From Fibrobacterota bacterium (GTDB taxonomy: Bacteria > Fibrobacterota > Chitinivibrionia > Chitinivibrionales > FEN-1185), in the NCBI GenBank assembly GCA_003165595.1, contig PLWQ01000023.1, forward strand, positions 84,876 through 141,411: DNA of 56,536 bases. Reading direction: 5' to 3'. This document shows positions 41,002 through 51,223 of this stretch, piece after piece. Below the pieces are notes generated by a model. That model had not been told where the DNA came from, did no database searches, and worked only from the letters and a program-made list of their open reading frames with translations. The stretch's first letter is position 1; every line of letters starts with the position of its first letter. Both the position numbers and the translations under genes were made by a program.

Positions 41002-41816
41002 ACGGCACCTTAGAATTAAATCCATCGCTCGTGCAACCCTACAAGCAAACGCTTGGTCAGATTGTCGACAATTCAATGACACTGGCCTACAGGGGGCTCA
41101 TCAAAGTCCGCAGAAATCCGGAGCAGCTTTTCGACGTTACGCTGCAACCGATTATCTTCACGCTCATGTTTACCTATCTCTTCGGCGGGGCCATTGCGGG
41201 CAACATACGCAATTATCTCCCCATAGTTATTCCCGGAATTCTCGTGCAAACGGTAATCGGCGCGTCCATGGTAACCGGTGTCCAGCTTCGCGAAGACATG
41301 GAAAAGGGAGTTTTCAACAGATTCAAGTCTCTTCCCATTGCGCGAATTTCGCCGCTGCTGGGGGCGCTGTTGGCAGATACCATTCGTTATGCCATAGCAA
41401 CGTCGCTCACATTTTTTGTCGGATATATAATCGGATATCGGCCTTTTGGAGGCATTGTCGGCATAACGCTGGCCGGAGCGTTGGTTATCGTTGTTGCATG
41501 GGCAATAAGTTGGATCTTCGCCTTTTTCGGAGTTATCGCGCGCACATCGGCAAGCGTTCAGGGCATATCCATGCTGGTTTTGTTTCCGCTCACATTCCTT
41601 TCGAACGCATTTGTGCCGACAAGAACTCTGCCGAAAGCGCTTCGGTTATTTGCAGACGTCAACCCAATTTCCCATCTTATTTCCGCGGTGCGGCAGCTCA
41701 CCAATCATGCCAATCTCGTCGTGGGCCAGGATCTCTGGCTTTCCTTACTGGGAGCTGCGTTGATAGTTGCGGTGTTTGCGCCGCTCACGATTGCGGCGTA
41801 TATGAGAAAAGCATAA
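40998..41816 (+). CDS. ABC-2 type transporter permease, DrrB type
   Basis: A 272-residue inner-membrane protein with six hydrophobic segments and the ABC-2 signature: RNPEQLFDVTLQPIIFTLMF near the N terminus, MEKGVFNRFKSLPIARIS, and LFPLTFLSNAFVPTRTLPK near the end. With the DrrA-type ATPase it should export a hydrophobic compound (drug, glycolipid or lipid). The HlyD and TolC genes in the same operon imply export across both membranes. A hexamer repeat and an inverted three-hairpin element follow. Confidence 0.92.
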   Translation: MNGTLELNPSLVQPYKQTLGQIVDNSMTLAYRGLIKVRRNPEQLFDVTLQPIIFTLMFTYLFGGAIAGNIRNYLPIVIPGILVQTVIGASMVTGVQLREDMEKGVFNRFKSLPIARISPLLGALLADTIRYAIATSLTFFVGYIIGYRPFGGIVGITLAGALVIVVAWAISWIFAFFGVIARTSASVQGISMLVLFPLTFLSNAFVPTRTLPKALRLFADVNPISHLISAVRQLTNHANLVVGQDLWLSLLGAALIVAVFAPLTIAAYMRKA

Positions 41817-41820
41817 TAAA

Positions 41821-41850
41821 AAATACAAATACAAATGCAAATACAAATAG
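41821..41850. repeat. Short tandem hexamer repeat
   Basis: Five imperfect units AAATAC, AAATAC, AAATGC, AAATAC, AAATAG directly after the permease stop. The length could vary by slippage. Confidence 0.8.
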
Positions 41851-41904
41851 TAGACAACGACTTGGGCGTTGCCCAGTCCTTCGCGAAAAAGAGGGCGGAG
41901 CATG

Positions 41905-42042
41905 AAAACACGACGCGCGCAATGCGCAAGCGTTGCGCATCGCGCGCGTTTCTGCTGGATGGGGTGTGGGTGCCACGCAGGGGCGCAAAATTTTGCGCCC
42001 CTGCGTGGCACCCCAGGGGAAACCACTTGTAGTTTCCCCACC
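41905..42042 (-). repeat. Three-hairpin repeat element, copy 2 (inverted)
   Basis: Read on the minus strand it matches copy 1 at 36691-36825: GGTGGGGAAAC...GGTTTCCCCTGG, a central stem (here a 22-bp-arm palindrome with GCGCAAAATTTTGCGC at its tip), CACCCCATCCAGCAGAAACG, and GCGCAACGCTTGCGCATTGC. Central-stem sequences differ but both fold. It occupies most of the gene-free stretch 41817-42146. Confidence 0.8.
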
Positions 42043-42146
42043 CAAACCTCTTCTTATTGGTCTGCATTTTGCTATTTAAATAGGGTGTGTCCGGCGGCAC
42101 GATTGCCGCTTTTCCCGGCGCTTCCCCAAATTACGGACCCGAATGA

Positions 42147-42356
42147 ATGATAGACAAAGACACTTTGATGTTGCTCATCCCTGTTTTGCTGGTTGCAGCA
42201 GCGGGCTCCGTGTCAATCTTCCTGCATTACAAGGACTGGAAGCGGGAAAAAGAGCATACGGGAAGTTTGTTTAGAAACATGTACAGGGGGATTTATGCAC
42301 TGGCGCTCAGCATGGGTTTTCTGATATACCTGATTTACAAAATGGTATCAAAGTAG
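42147..42356 (+). CDS. Small two-TM membrane protein
   Basis: 69 residues with two hydrophobic helices (LMLLIPVLLVAAAGSVSIFL and ALALSMGFLIYLIYK) separated by a charged loop (KDWKREKEHTG). No Shine-Dalgarno is clear. I recognise no family. It stands alone between the efflux operon and the convergent katG. Confidence 0.5.
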   Translation: MIDKDTLMLLIPVLLVAAAGSVSIFLHYKDWKREKEHTGSLFRNMYRGIYALALSMGFLIYLIYKMVSK

Positions 42357-42461
42357 CGTCCATAAGAATGTGGGCGCCCCGCCGCTTGGTTCACACGCCG
42401 CATCCAGCTCCGTGCCTTCCAGGCAGCCTGTTCGGACCCTTGTTGGGCATGAATCCTTTGT

Positions 42462-44720
<2,259 letters not shown>

Positions 44721-44812
44721 CTATTCCATGACGGGATATTTTAGGAGAACTCATCTTAAGAGTATCCGGGACCTTCAGGTCGAATACGCCGAATTTCGCA
44801 GGGCGTTTCTCC

Positions 44813-45370
44813 TCACGTATGCTTTTTGTAGTGAAGGGCAACGACGCCGGATTGAAGGGTTTTCAAACCGATAAAATCCAGCAGAAGCCTCTCGTGCGGC
44901 TTCACGGTGCCGAATAACCGCGGTCCTTTACCGGCAACAACCGGGTGAACCACGAAATGATATTCGTCAATCAAACCGCGGTCCGAAAGCTGGGACGCAA
45001 TGCTCAAACTGCCTACGGAAATGTCTTTCCCGGGCTGCTGCTTGAGCGTGAGCACCTCTTCCACAACGTTTGCGCTCACGATTCTCGTGTTGTTGCCCTC
45101 AACATGTTTCAATGTCGTGGAGAATACGACCTTGTCCAGCGAGTCGAACACGCGGGCGAACTCCTTGGTTGGCCCTGTCTCCGATTGGTTCCTGGCGATG
45201 TCGGGCCAATAGGGAACCATGAGTTGATAGGTGATCCGGCCGAAGAGGAGGACGCCCGCATCGCGCAGCAGCCCGGTAAAGAAGTCGTGCAACTCCTTGT
45301 CGGCAATCATGTCCGTGTGGTTGCAGTACCCGTCGGCGGTACTATTGATCGCAAAAACAACCTTTCTCAT
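44813..45370 (-). CDS. Dihydrofolate reductase-like (RibD C-terminal domain) protein
   Basis: A 185-residue single-domain protein of the YwjB/YyaP type. [33 protein letters not shown], a central DKVVFSTTL strand, and [37 protein letters not shown]. It probably binds NADPH; the substrate is unknown, and such stand-alone proteins are not the riboflavin enzyme. A short leader separates it from katG. Confidence 0.88.
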   Translation of the reverse strand: MRKVVFAINSTADGYCNHTDMIADKELHDFFTGLLRDAGVLLFGRITYQLMVPYWPDIARNQSETGPTKEFARVFDSLDKVVFSTTLKHVEGNNTRIVSANVVEEVLTLKQQPGKDISVGSLSIASQLSDRGLIDEYHFVVHPVVAGKGPRLFGTVKPHERLLLDFIGLKTLQSGVVALHYKKHT

Positions 45371-45435
45371 AGATTTCCTTATATGACGTTAGATAGAGGC
45401 CGGTGATCCTGTTGTAACAGGGCGCGATTTAGTTC

Positions 45436-45801
45436 TTAACTTCTCATAAAGGTTCGGTAGGCCGTTAGGTCAAAGTAAATGGTTAGTCTGGTCAACCTAT
45501 TATCCTTAACCTGCCAAACTTCAGAAACGTCTTGACTGAGTTTTTCGCCTTTGGGATTCACATAGTCGTACCCCACTATGGCGCAAGCATCTTCATTCTC
45601 CACGATCATCTGTTTTACCTTGACTCCATGCACTCCCTTTAAAAACGGGGTGAATGATTGAATGACCGCTTCCTTCCCTTTTGCATCCAATGCCCCGGAA
45701 GCATCCGAAAAGATGGCGTTTTCGGAATAAAGCTCTTTCCATTTGTCATCCTTATGAGCAAGACTTTCGTAATAACCTTGAACAAGGCTCCTCGTCGACA
45801 T
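45436..45801 (-). CDS. NTF2-like / SnoaL-like protein
   Basis: A 121-residue cone-shaped-fold protein. SLVQGYYESLAHKDDKWKEL opens it, followed by ENAIFSDASG and a beta-sheet end VSEVWQVKDNRLTRLTIYFDLTAYR. These proteins bind or isomerise small molecules; the function here is not predictable. The ATG at 45801 has AAAGGAG six bases upstream, which decides against a GTG two codons earlier. Confidence 0.75.
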   Translation of the reverse strand: MSTRSLVQGYYESLAHKDDKWKELYSENAIFSDASGALDAKGKEAVIQSFTPFLKGVHGVKVKQMIVENEDACAIVGYDYVNPKGEKLSQDVSEVWQVKDNRLTRLTIYFDLTAYRTFMRS

Positions 45802-46048
45802 GGGCACTCCTTTGGCACTATGAGACCTAAATCAGGCTCTTTGGAATATTTAACCTGCAAATATTGCGCCATAAGCGACACCGACCGGGGGTAGGCGCGT
45901 TTTTCTGCTTGTTTCTCTGTTTGTCGGCAGCGAGCATTGCGCCAAAAACAGGGCGGGCCGACACGGCAAGCCCGCAAGCGGTGGGTTTGGAGCCCAATAG
46001 AGCGAAGAAGAGCATGTGCACAACCGCCTTCTGCGACAAATACCAGAT

Positions 46049-46711
46049 CTAACTTAAATGCGCGCCGCCGTCTACTTCTATGATAGTTCCAGTAACGAAT
46101 GTGTTCTCGATTAGAAAAACGATCGCTTGCGAAACATCTTCCGGGCGGCCGACTCTGCGAACCGGCAAGGTTTTCGATGTTTGTTCAAATATGGAATCCT
46201 TCGCCTCTCTTGGCATTTTGTCCCACCACGGCGTATCAATAACTCCGGGCGAAACCGCATTCACCCGTATTGGCGCCAACTCTTTTGCCAAAGTAGGAAT
46301 GATTGTTTCTAGAGCCCCGTTGATTGCCGCAAGTCCAATTGTTCCCGGTAAAGCCATACGCGCACTTCCAGCCGAGATGAAAGTAACGGACCCGCCGGGT
46401 TTCAAAGTATTGAGGGCACTCTGCGCCACCGAAATCTGAGCAAAAAATTTACCCTCCATCCCGCTGCGAATGTCGTTCAAATTAAGGGCTCTAAATGGGC
46501 CGGCACCTTTGCCGCCGCTCAGCGAGAGAACCAAATGCTCAAAACCGCCGGACTGCGCAAAGAACTTATCTACCGCGGATCTGTCCGTAGCATCAACACT
46601 TGCGATTTCCACCTTCGCGCCGATACGACTGCGGGCTTTCTCCAGGCGATCCTGGTTACGGCCGACAACAATTACGCGTAAACCGTTTGACGAAAGCTTC
46701 TTTGCGGCGTT
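46049..46711 (-). pseudogene. Short-chain dehydrogenase/reductase, 5' truncated
   Basis: Frame open from just after a TAA at 46712-46714. It begins in NAAKKLSSNGLRVIVVGRN, so the Rossmann start with T-G-x-x-x-G-I-G is missing. The rest is a normal SDR: LVLSLSGGKGAGPF, VTFISAGSARMALPG (the catalytic Tyr position reads differently from Y-x-x-x-K), ELAPIRVNAVSPGVIDTPWWD, VRRVGRPEDVSQAIVFLIEN and TGTIIEVDGGAHL. A GTG inside could start a 187-residue product, but it would not bind NAD(P) normally. The cut lies exactly at the 3' end of the nucleotidyltransferase gene, suggesting a recombination joint. Confidence 0.75.
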
Positions 46712-46732
46712 TTATGAACTCGCAGCCAGCCG

Positions 46733-47320
46733 CTATTCGCCCAGTCTTGTAAGCTCATTTTCGGTTCCAATTATCATTAATTTAGGAGAATCAATTACAT
46801 TCTTGACAAAATGCTCTTTTTCTATTTTTCGAGTAACAAATTCCTTTAGCGTCATTACATGCGGATTAATTTCCCGCCCAATTTTAAGACTTGGTTCTTT
46901 CAATACCTTGCTCAATGTCCTTAGGGCTATATCTCCAATAATAAAAACATCAATGTCGCTATCTGATTTTTCTGTCCCGCTGGCAAAGGAGCCGAAAACA
47001 AAGGCAAATTTAATTGCATCAATTGAGAGGGATATTCGCAGGATTTCGGTTAGGCCGATGGTTTTCAGAACCAGATTATGAATCTCACGATACAGGGGAT
47101 GTGCTGTGTTTGCTTTGTAATAGGTGCGGTTACCGTCCTGTTGCTTAAGTATTAGTTCCAATCTCTCCAGTTTCATTATCTCTTGCTGGACAGTTCCGAT
47201 TGCCAATTTTGAGCGGCGTTGGATTTCCCGCAGATGATATTCCTGAATATCGGTTCCAAAAAGAATCCGAAAGATTTCAGCACGTACTCTTGAAGACACG
47301 AGTTCGGCGAGAATGTTCAT
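46733..47320 (-). CDS. HTH-nucleotidyltransferase (MNT-like) protein
   Basis: A 195-residue protein. The N-terminal ~85 residues form a winged-helix HTH (AEIFRILFGTDIQEYHLREI, IGTVQQEIMKLERLELI). They are followed by a minimal nucleotidyltransferase domain with FVFGSFASGTEKSDSDIDVF, the G-S-x(8)-D-x-D pattern. The family includes MNT antitoxins of HEPN-MNT pairs, but no HEPN gene is adjacent. The stop is TAG, followed in frame by RLAASS and TAA; similar proteins commonly end in a comparable tail, so the amber codon may be a recent mutation. AAAGGGA precedes the ATG. Two direct repeats lie upstream. Confidence 0.82.
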   Translation of the reverse strand: MNILAELVSSRVRAEIFRILFGTDIQEYHLREIQRRSKLAIGTVQQEIMKLERLELILKQQDGNRTYYKANTAHPLYREIHNLVLKTIGLTEILRISLSIDAIKFAFVFGSFASGTEKSDSDIDVFIIGDIALRTLSKVLKEPSLKIGREINPHVMTLKEFVTRKIEKEHFVKNVIDSPKLMIIGTENELTRLGE

Positions 47321-47341
47321 TGCAGTCCCTTTGTATGGTTA

Positions 47342-47372
47342 TAACATACAATTGTGCGGTATTAACATACAA
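47342..47372. promoter_or_regulatory. Direct-repeat operator candidate before the HTH-nucleotidyltransferase
   Basis: TAACATACAA occurs at 47342-47351 and 47363-47372, 21 bases (two helical turns) apart. On the gene strand these are TTGTATGTTA repeats overlapping the likely promoter. Autoregulation by the HTH domain is an inference. Confidence 0.5.
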
Positions 47373-47510
47373 ATACTTTTTTGCAATATCCAAGATTGTG
47401 TCTGGGGTTTTAATCCTTTCGCCCGCGCGGTTCTAGGTGCAGTATTTTGGTGCGCTCTGCACGGATCATTGGGCAAGCAGTATTTAATTCGACTGGAAAT
47501 GCACGAAAAA

Positions 47511-48092
47511 TTAGTGCAATTTTTGTTGTTTCCTCATCATTTTCAGAAGAATTTGCATCCGTTTTTGCCTGGTCGCCGGCTTCTTTGCAGTTTCCAATCG
47601 CCAGGCAATTGCATAGGTATTTGCCTTATTGAGCGTCTTAAAAAATTCGTAGGCCTGTTGGTCTTTTTTAAGTATCGATAGAAAATCGGCGGAAATTTCC
47701 ATTTGGCTGGGAGAATCATAGGCCTTGTCCCACCTGCCGTCTTTTTTTGCGGTTTCTATTTCTTTGAGTCCGGATGGTTGCATTCGCTTTTCTTCGATAA
47801 GCCGGGCCACTCGTGTTTTATTTCGCTTTGACCATATGCTCTTTGATCTGCGCGGCGTGAATTTTTGAAGCCACGATGTTTCATCATACGCTTTTTTCTG
47901 ACCGTCGATCCAACCAAAGCAAAGAGCTTCATCCAACGCCTCATCATAGGTGATCGTTGCCTCGCCGGAACCTTTCTTGAAAATTCGAAGCCAAATACCA
48001 TTATTGGATATGGCATAATTGATTGCAAGCCATTCCTTCCATCGCTTTGAGGATGCAAAGGATTTAATAGGGGTTTCAGCATTTTTATTCAT
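47511..48092 (-). CDS. YdeI/OmpD-associated family protein
   Basis: A 193-residue protein of the family annotated as YdeI or bacteriocin-protection-like. Motifs: WLAINYAISNNGIWLRIFKK, ITYDEALDEALCFGWIDGQK, FTPRRSKSIWSKRNKTRVARL, GRWDKAYDSPSQMEI and a terminal RLETAKKPATRQKRMQ. Biochemical role unknown. It stands alone, with about 435 gene-free bases on its 5' side. Confidence 0.85.
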   Translation of the reverse strand: MNKNAETPIKSFASSKRWKEWLAINYAISNNGIWLRIFKKGSGEATITYDEALDEALCFGWIDGQKKAYDETSWLQKFTPRRSKSIWSKRNKTRVARLIEEKRMQPSGLKEIETAKKDGRWDKAYDSPSQMEISADFLSILKKDQQAYEFFKTLNKANTYAIAWRLETAKKPATRQKRMQILLKMMRKQQKLH

Positions 48093-48162
48093 AGGATTAT
48101 AATGCCTCCATACTCATTTCTATTTATAAATCGCATTAGCGACAAAATATTGCACCTAACGA

Positions 48163-48288
48163 GGCTGTAGAAAAAGGCATCTATCCGTTTGGCGCGCTGA
48201 TGTCAAGTGACGAAATCTGTCCAATTTCACCATTCTTGCGCCAAGAAATTCCTTAAGAGCCGCCTGAAAGGGACCTTTTCTACAGGCT
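48163..48288. mobile_element. Insertion-sequence remnant or MITE-like element
   Basis: About 126 bp bounded by imperfect inverted repeats GGCTGTAGAAAAAGGC and GGACCTTTTCTACAGGCT. Such CTGTAGAAAA termini are typical of insertion-sequence ends. No transposase gene remains. It lies in the gene-free stretch 48093-48528, whose remaining part shows no gene. Confidence 0.5.
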
Positions 48289-48499
48289 CAACGTGTGCCG
48301 TGTTACGACGTGGCCAGCGTTAGAAAACGTGACGGAGCGAAGCGACATGACACGTTTACTTCAAACGCTGGACATGTGCGCGTTTCGCGCGAACGTAACG
48401 CGGCTGTTGGTGGCGTGTACTGCCCGTACTTGTCTTGATATTTGGCGGCGGCTGTTTTTGTGGTTATTGAATTTGCAGCGCCCGGTTCTTAGTATCTTC

Positions 48500-48528
48500 A
48501 CGCCTCGGCTTAGGACGTGCCGAGGCGT
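48500..48528. terminator. Hairpin at the 3' end of the res gene
   Basis: ACGCCTCGGC pairs perfectly with GCCGAGGCGT around a 9-base loop, immediately beyond the res stop codon. No U run follows on the minus strand. Confidence 0.55.
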
Positions 48529-51222
48529 TTAGTTTGCAGAAAACTGTCTTGACAGAATATCAAGAGTCATATTGTCGGCGATTACATCGTGAGGTATCAA
48601 AAGATATTTCCAAGGCTTTCCTTGGTATGACTCTGCGTGATCGGAAGCATTCTTACACCATGCGATAGCGGCTTCCTTTTTTGCGACAACCTCTGGAGAT
48701 TCCATTTCGCCACGTTCTTTGGGTTCAAGCATGTAAATCACATTTTCCGTCTCTGCCACAAAATCCGGTTGGTATTCAAGATGGTCCGACCCAATACGGT
48801 AAAATATCTGGAATTGGCCTTTTGCAGGTCTGAACCATTTCTTTGATTCACGTTCCAGAATGACGGCTAGCTTACGTTCCGAATCTGATTGGAATTTCTG
48901 CATGCCATAGAGGCACCGTGAAAATCCGCCGAATAAATATCTCGCCATATTGCTCTTGTCAGCAGGAGAGTGATGGTAGTCAAGAGGCGGTTCCTCAACG
49001 GAAGTATATGCGCTTTCTTTTAATTCGGTAAAACCCCTACTGATCTTCACGTCATAGTCAACCGACTCTTCCCAGTAATGACTTTGCATTTGGGAATGAA
49101 TGAAACGCGCAATTTCCCTTTGATGCAAGCGAAGGACCTTTCGGGTATCATCCTCGGACAGGTAGCCCAGGAAATGCTTTACTGTTTGCGTTGCAAGGTC
49201 ATATAATAAGTCTGCATGGTCATCGTAGGAAACATCATCAAAATCAACAAGACCGCTAACGACATAGTCCTCAAGACGGACTTCTTCTATACCGCCTTTT
49301 CCGATACCAAGTATCTCCATTTTGTTCGTGCGCAAATGTTGTATCCACAATTCTTCCGATGGGGGTGGATAGTTGATGGTAGCAAGGTCCAAAGCAAATG
49401 ATTTGAAACCTGAACGCACTTTCCCCTTAGGGACAACAAGAATACGTGGGATGTCAATCGTATTTTGTACGATGTAATCGGTTGTTTTAGACACAATGGC
49501 ATAGACATTGGGCTTTGTCTTGATACCTTCCAGTTCGGTTTGCATCGGTAGGGACTGGATTTCAACTTCCTCGAAAATCCTCTTCTGCACGTCAGGTTTC
49601 CGTAAGAAGCTGGTGGACGGCAACTTCTCGGGATTCCCGGACATCTTTTGAATAACCTGGTAGGTAATTTGCGCAACTTTCTGTTCTTCAGGTGTACTGA
49701 ATAACGGTTTTGGTAAAGTTGCCTGCGCTATCGCGGAACCAGAAGTGGCCGGTTGCGTTGCGCCAAACCCAAGAGCCGTTGTCAGTGATGGTTGTGATAC
49801 AACCGTGACTGTTTTCTGTGCAAGTTGGTCGGGATTGAGAATTACCTGCTGTAAATGTATTGTCGAATCGGGGCGGTTTGCTTCATCGATAATCTCTTGA
49901 AATCTATCATGCGCAATAATATTCAAGCGGTCTACCGTCGTGACGCCGGTCCTTTTCCCGTAGGGCAATCGTAACCCACGCCCAATCGACTGCTCAATTA
50001 AGATTCGTGCATTCGCTGCCCGAAGTGGCACAATGGTATATAGATTTGTAACGTCCCAACCTTCCTTGAGCATGTTAACGTGAATCACAATTTCAGTGGG
50101 TTCATCCGTACTTTCCACCGCGAGTAACCGGGCTACCATTTCATCTTCTTCCACGCCAGTTCTGCTTGAATCAACCTGGATGGCTTTTGTTTTATAACGA
50201 CCCTGGAAAAAGAATTCGGACTGGATGTATTGCATGAGTTGCCCGGCATGGGTTGTGTCACGGGCAATCACAAGAAGAAAGGGTTTTACAATTTTGTTGC
50301 CGGTTTCGCGGGCGTAGGTTTCAAGTTCGACCTTGATACTCTCATGCAGATGAACACCATCCTCCAATTTCAGCTTTTCAATAGCATCCTGCGACATGCC
50401 GGACGGCACAAAGTTTTTGCGGGTGACAACAGCGGGCTCCTTAACGAATCCATCAGCCATGGCCTTGCCTAGCGGATAATCGTAGATTACATTTCTGAAC
50501 GGTATTGCCCCTTTGGCGGTCTCTACAAAGGGCGTTGCGGTAAGTTCAAGACCAAGCACGGGCTTTAGCTCATTTATTGCACGGATACCAGCAGATGCGC
50601 GATAACGGTGCGACTCGTCCATTATGAGGACCAAATCCTTAAGTCCTGCAAGGTAGTCGAAATAGCTTTGGCCGATATATTCCGAAAGCCGCTTGATACG
50701 GGGAGATTTGCCTCCGCGTACTTCAGAGTTGATTTTAGAAATATTAAACACGTTAACTTTGCACCGTACAAGCTCATCCAGAAGCGTTCCTGCCCTGGAT
50801 TCGTAATTGTCGCCGGTAATAACCTCCGGCGCATCGGTGGCGAATTCCGCAATGCCTTTAAACACATATTTTGGATGATTTGGCTCTTCAAATTCACGGC
50901 GGAGCTTGTCGTAAATTGTCAAATTGGGCGCAAGTACGAAAAAGTTGTTCATGCCGTGCGCAAGGTGCAAGTAGCTTATGAATGCACCCATGAGCCGTGT
51001 TTTACCCACGCCGGTCGCAAGCGCAAAACACACCGATGGAAACTCACGTTCGAAATCGGTAACGGTTGGAAATTCACTATTGAACGCTTGCAGCGCCGCT
51101 TGAATGTCCGGGTCCTTCCTTGGTGGTACTATTTCCGTTAACCGGTCAAGAATCTCAAGAGAAATACGCTGAGGCGCCCGCAGGCTCAGGCGGCCTGCGA
51201 TGGAATTCACGTGTCGGTTCAT
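48529..51222 (-). CDS. res: Type III restriction enzyme Res subunit (DEAD-like helicase/nuclease)
   Basis: An 897-residue ATP-dependent translocase/endonuclease subunit. Superfamily 2 motifs in order: Walker A FALATGVGKTRLMGAF, motif Ia FVLAPNLTIYDKLRREF, motif II LIMDESHRY, motif III LGLELTATPF, then IVIHVNMLKEGWDVTNLY and IEQSIGRGLRLPYGKR (motifs V and VI). The C-terminal ~250 residues contain LEYQPDFVAETENVIYMLEPKERGEM, a PD-(D/E)xK-like D...E-x-K nuclease site. It cuts DNA together with the Mod subunit. Two bases separate it from the truncated yhcG-like gene and the Mod gene lies beyond, so the three are co-transcribed. GC content is visibly lower than in the metabolic part of the window. 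Confidence 0.9.
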   Translation of the reverse strand: MNRHVNSIAGRLSLRAPQRISLEILDRLTEIVPPRKDPDIQAALQAFNSEFPTVTDFEREFPSVCFALATGVGKTRLMGAFISYLHLAHGMNNFFVLAPNLTIYDKLRREFEEPNHPKYVFKGIAEFATDAPEVITGDNYESRAGTLLDELVRCKVNVFNISKINSEVRGGKSPRIKRLSEYIGQSYFDYLAGLKDLVLIMDESHRYRASAGIRAINELKPVLGLELTATPFVETAKGAIPFRNVIYDYPLGKAMADGFVKEPAVVTRKNFVPSGMSQDAIEKLKLEDGVHLHESIKVELETYARETGNKIVKPFLLVIARDTTHAGQLMQYIQSEFFFQGRYKTKAIQVDSSRTGVEEDEMVARLLAVESTDEPTEIVIHVNMLKEGWDVTNLYTIVPLRAANARILIEQSIGRGLRLPYGKRTGVTTVDRLNIIAHDRFQEIIDEANRPDSTIHLQQVILNPDQLAQKTVTVVSQPSLTTALGFGATQPATSGSAIAQATLPKPLFSTPEEQKVAQITYQVIQKMSGNPEKLPSTSFLRKPDVQKRIFEEVEIQSLPMQTELEGIKTKPNVYAIVSKTTDYIVQNTIDIPRILVVPKGKVRSGFKSFALDLATINYPPPSEELWIQHLRTNKMEILGIGKGGIEEVRLEDYVVSGLVDFDDVSYDDHADLLYDLATQTVKHFLGYLSEDDTRKVLRLHQREIARFIHSQMQSHYWEESVDYDVKISRGFTELKESAYTSVEEPPLDYHHSPADKSNMARYLFGGFSRCLYGMQKFQSDSERKLAVILERESKKWFRPAKGQFQIFYRIGSDHLEYQPDFVAETENVIYMLEPKERGEMESPEVVAKKEAAIAWCKNASDHAESYQGKPWKYLLIPHDVIADNMTLDILSRQFSAN

Positions 51223-51223
51223 T

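Noticed and set aside
41821-41850. Possible CRISPR-like short repeats
   Set aside because: Five contiguous hexamers without spacers; a simple tandem repeat.
46733-47320. HEPN-MNT toxin-antitoxin system
   Set aside because: Only the nucleotidyltransferase is present; neighbouring genes are an SDR remnant and a YdeI-family gene, with no HEPN protein.
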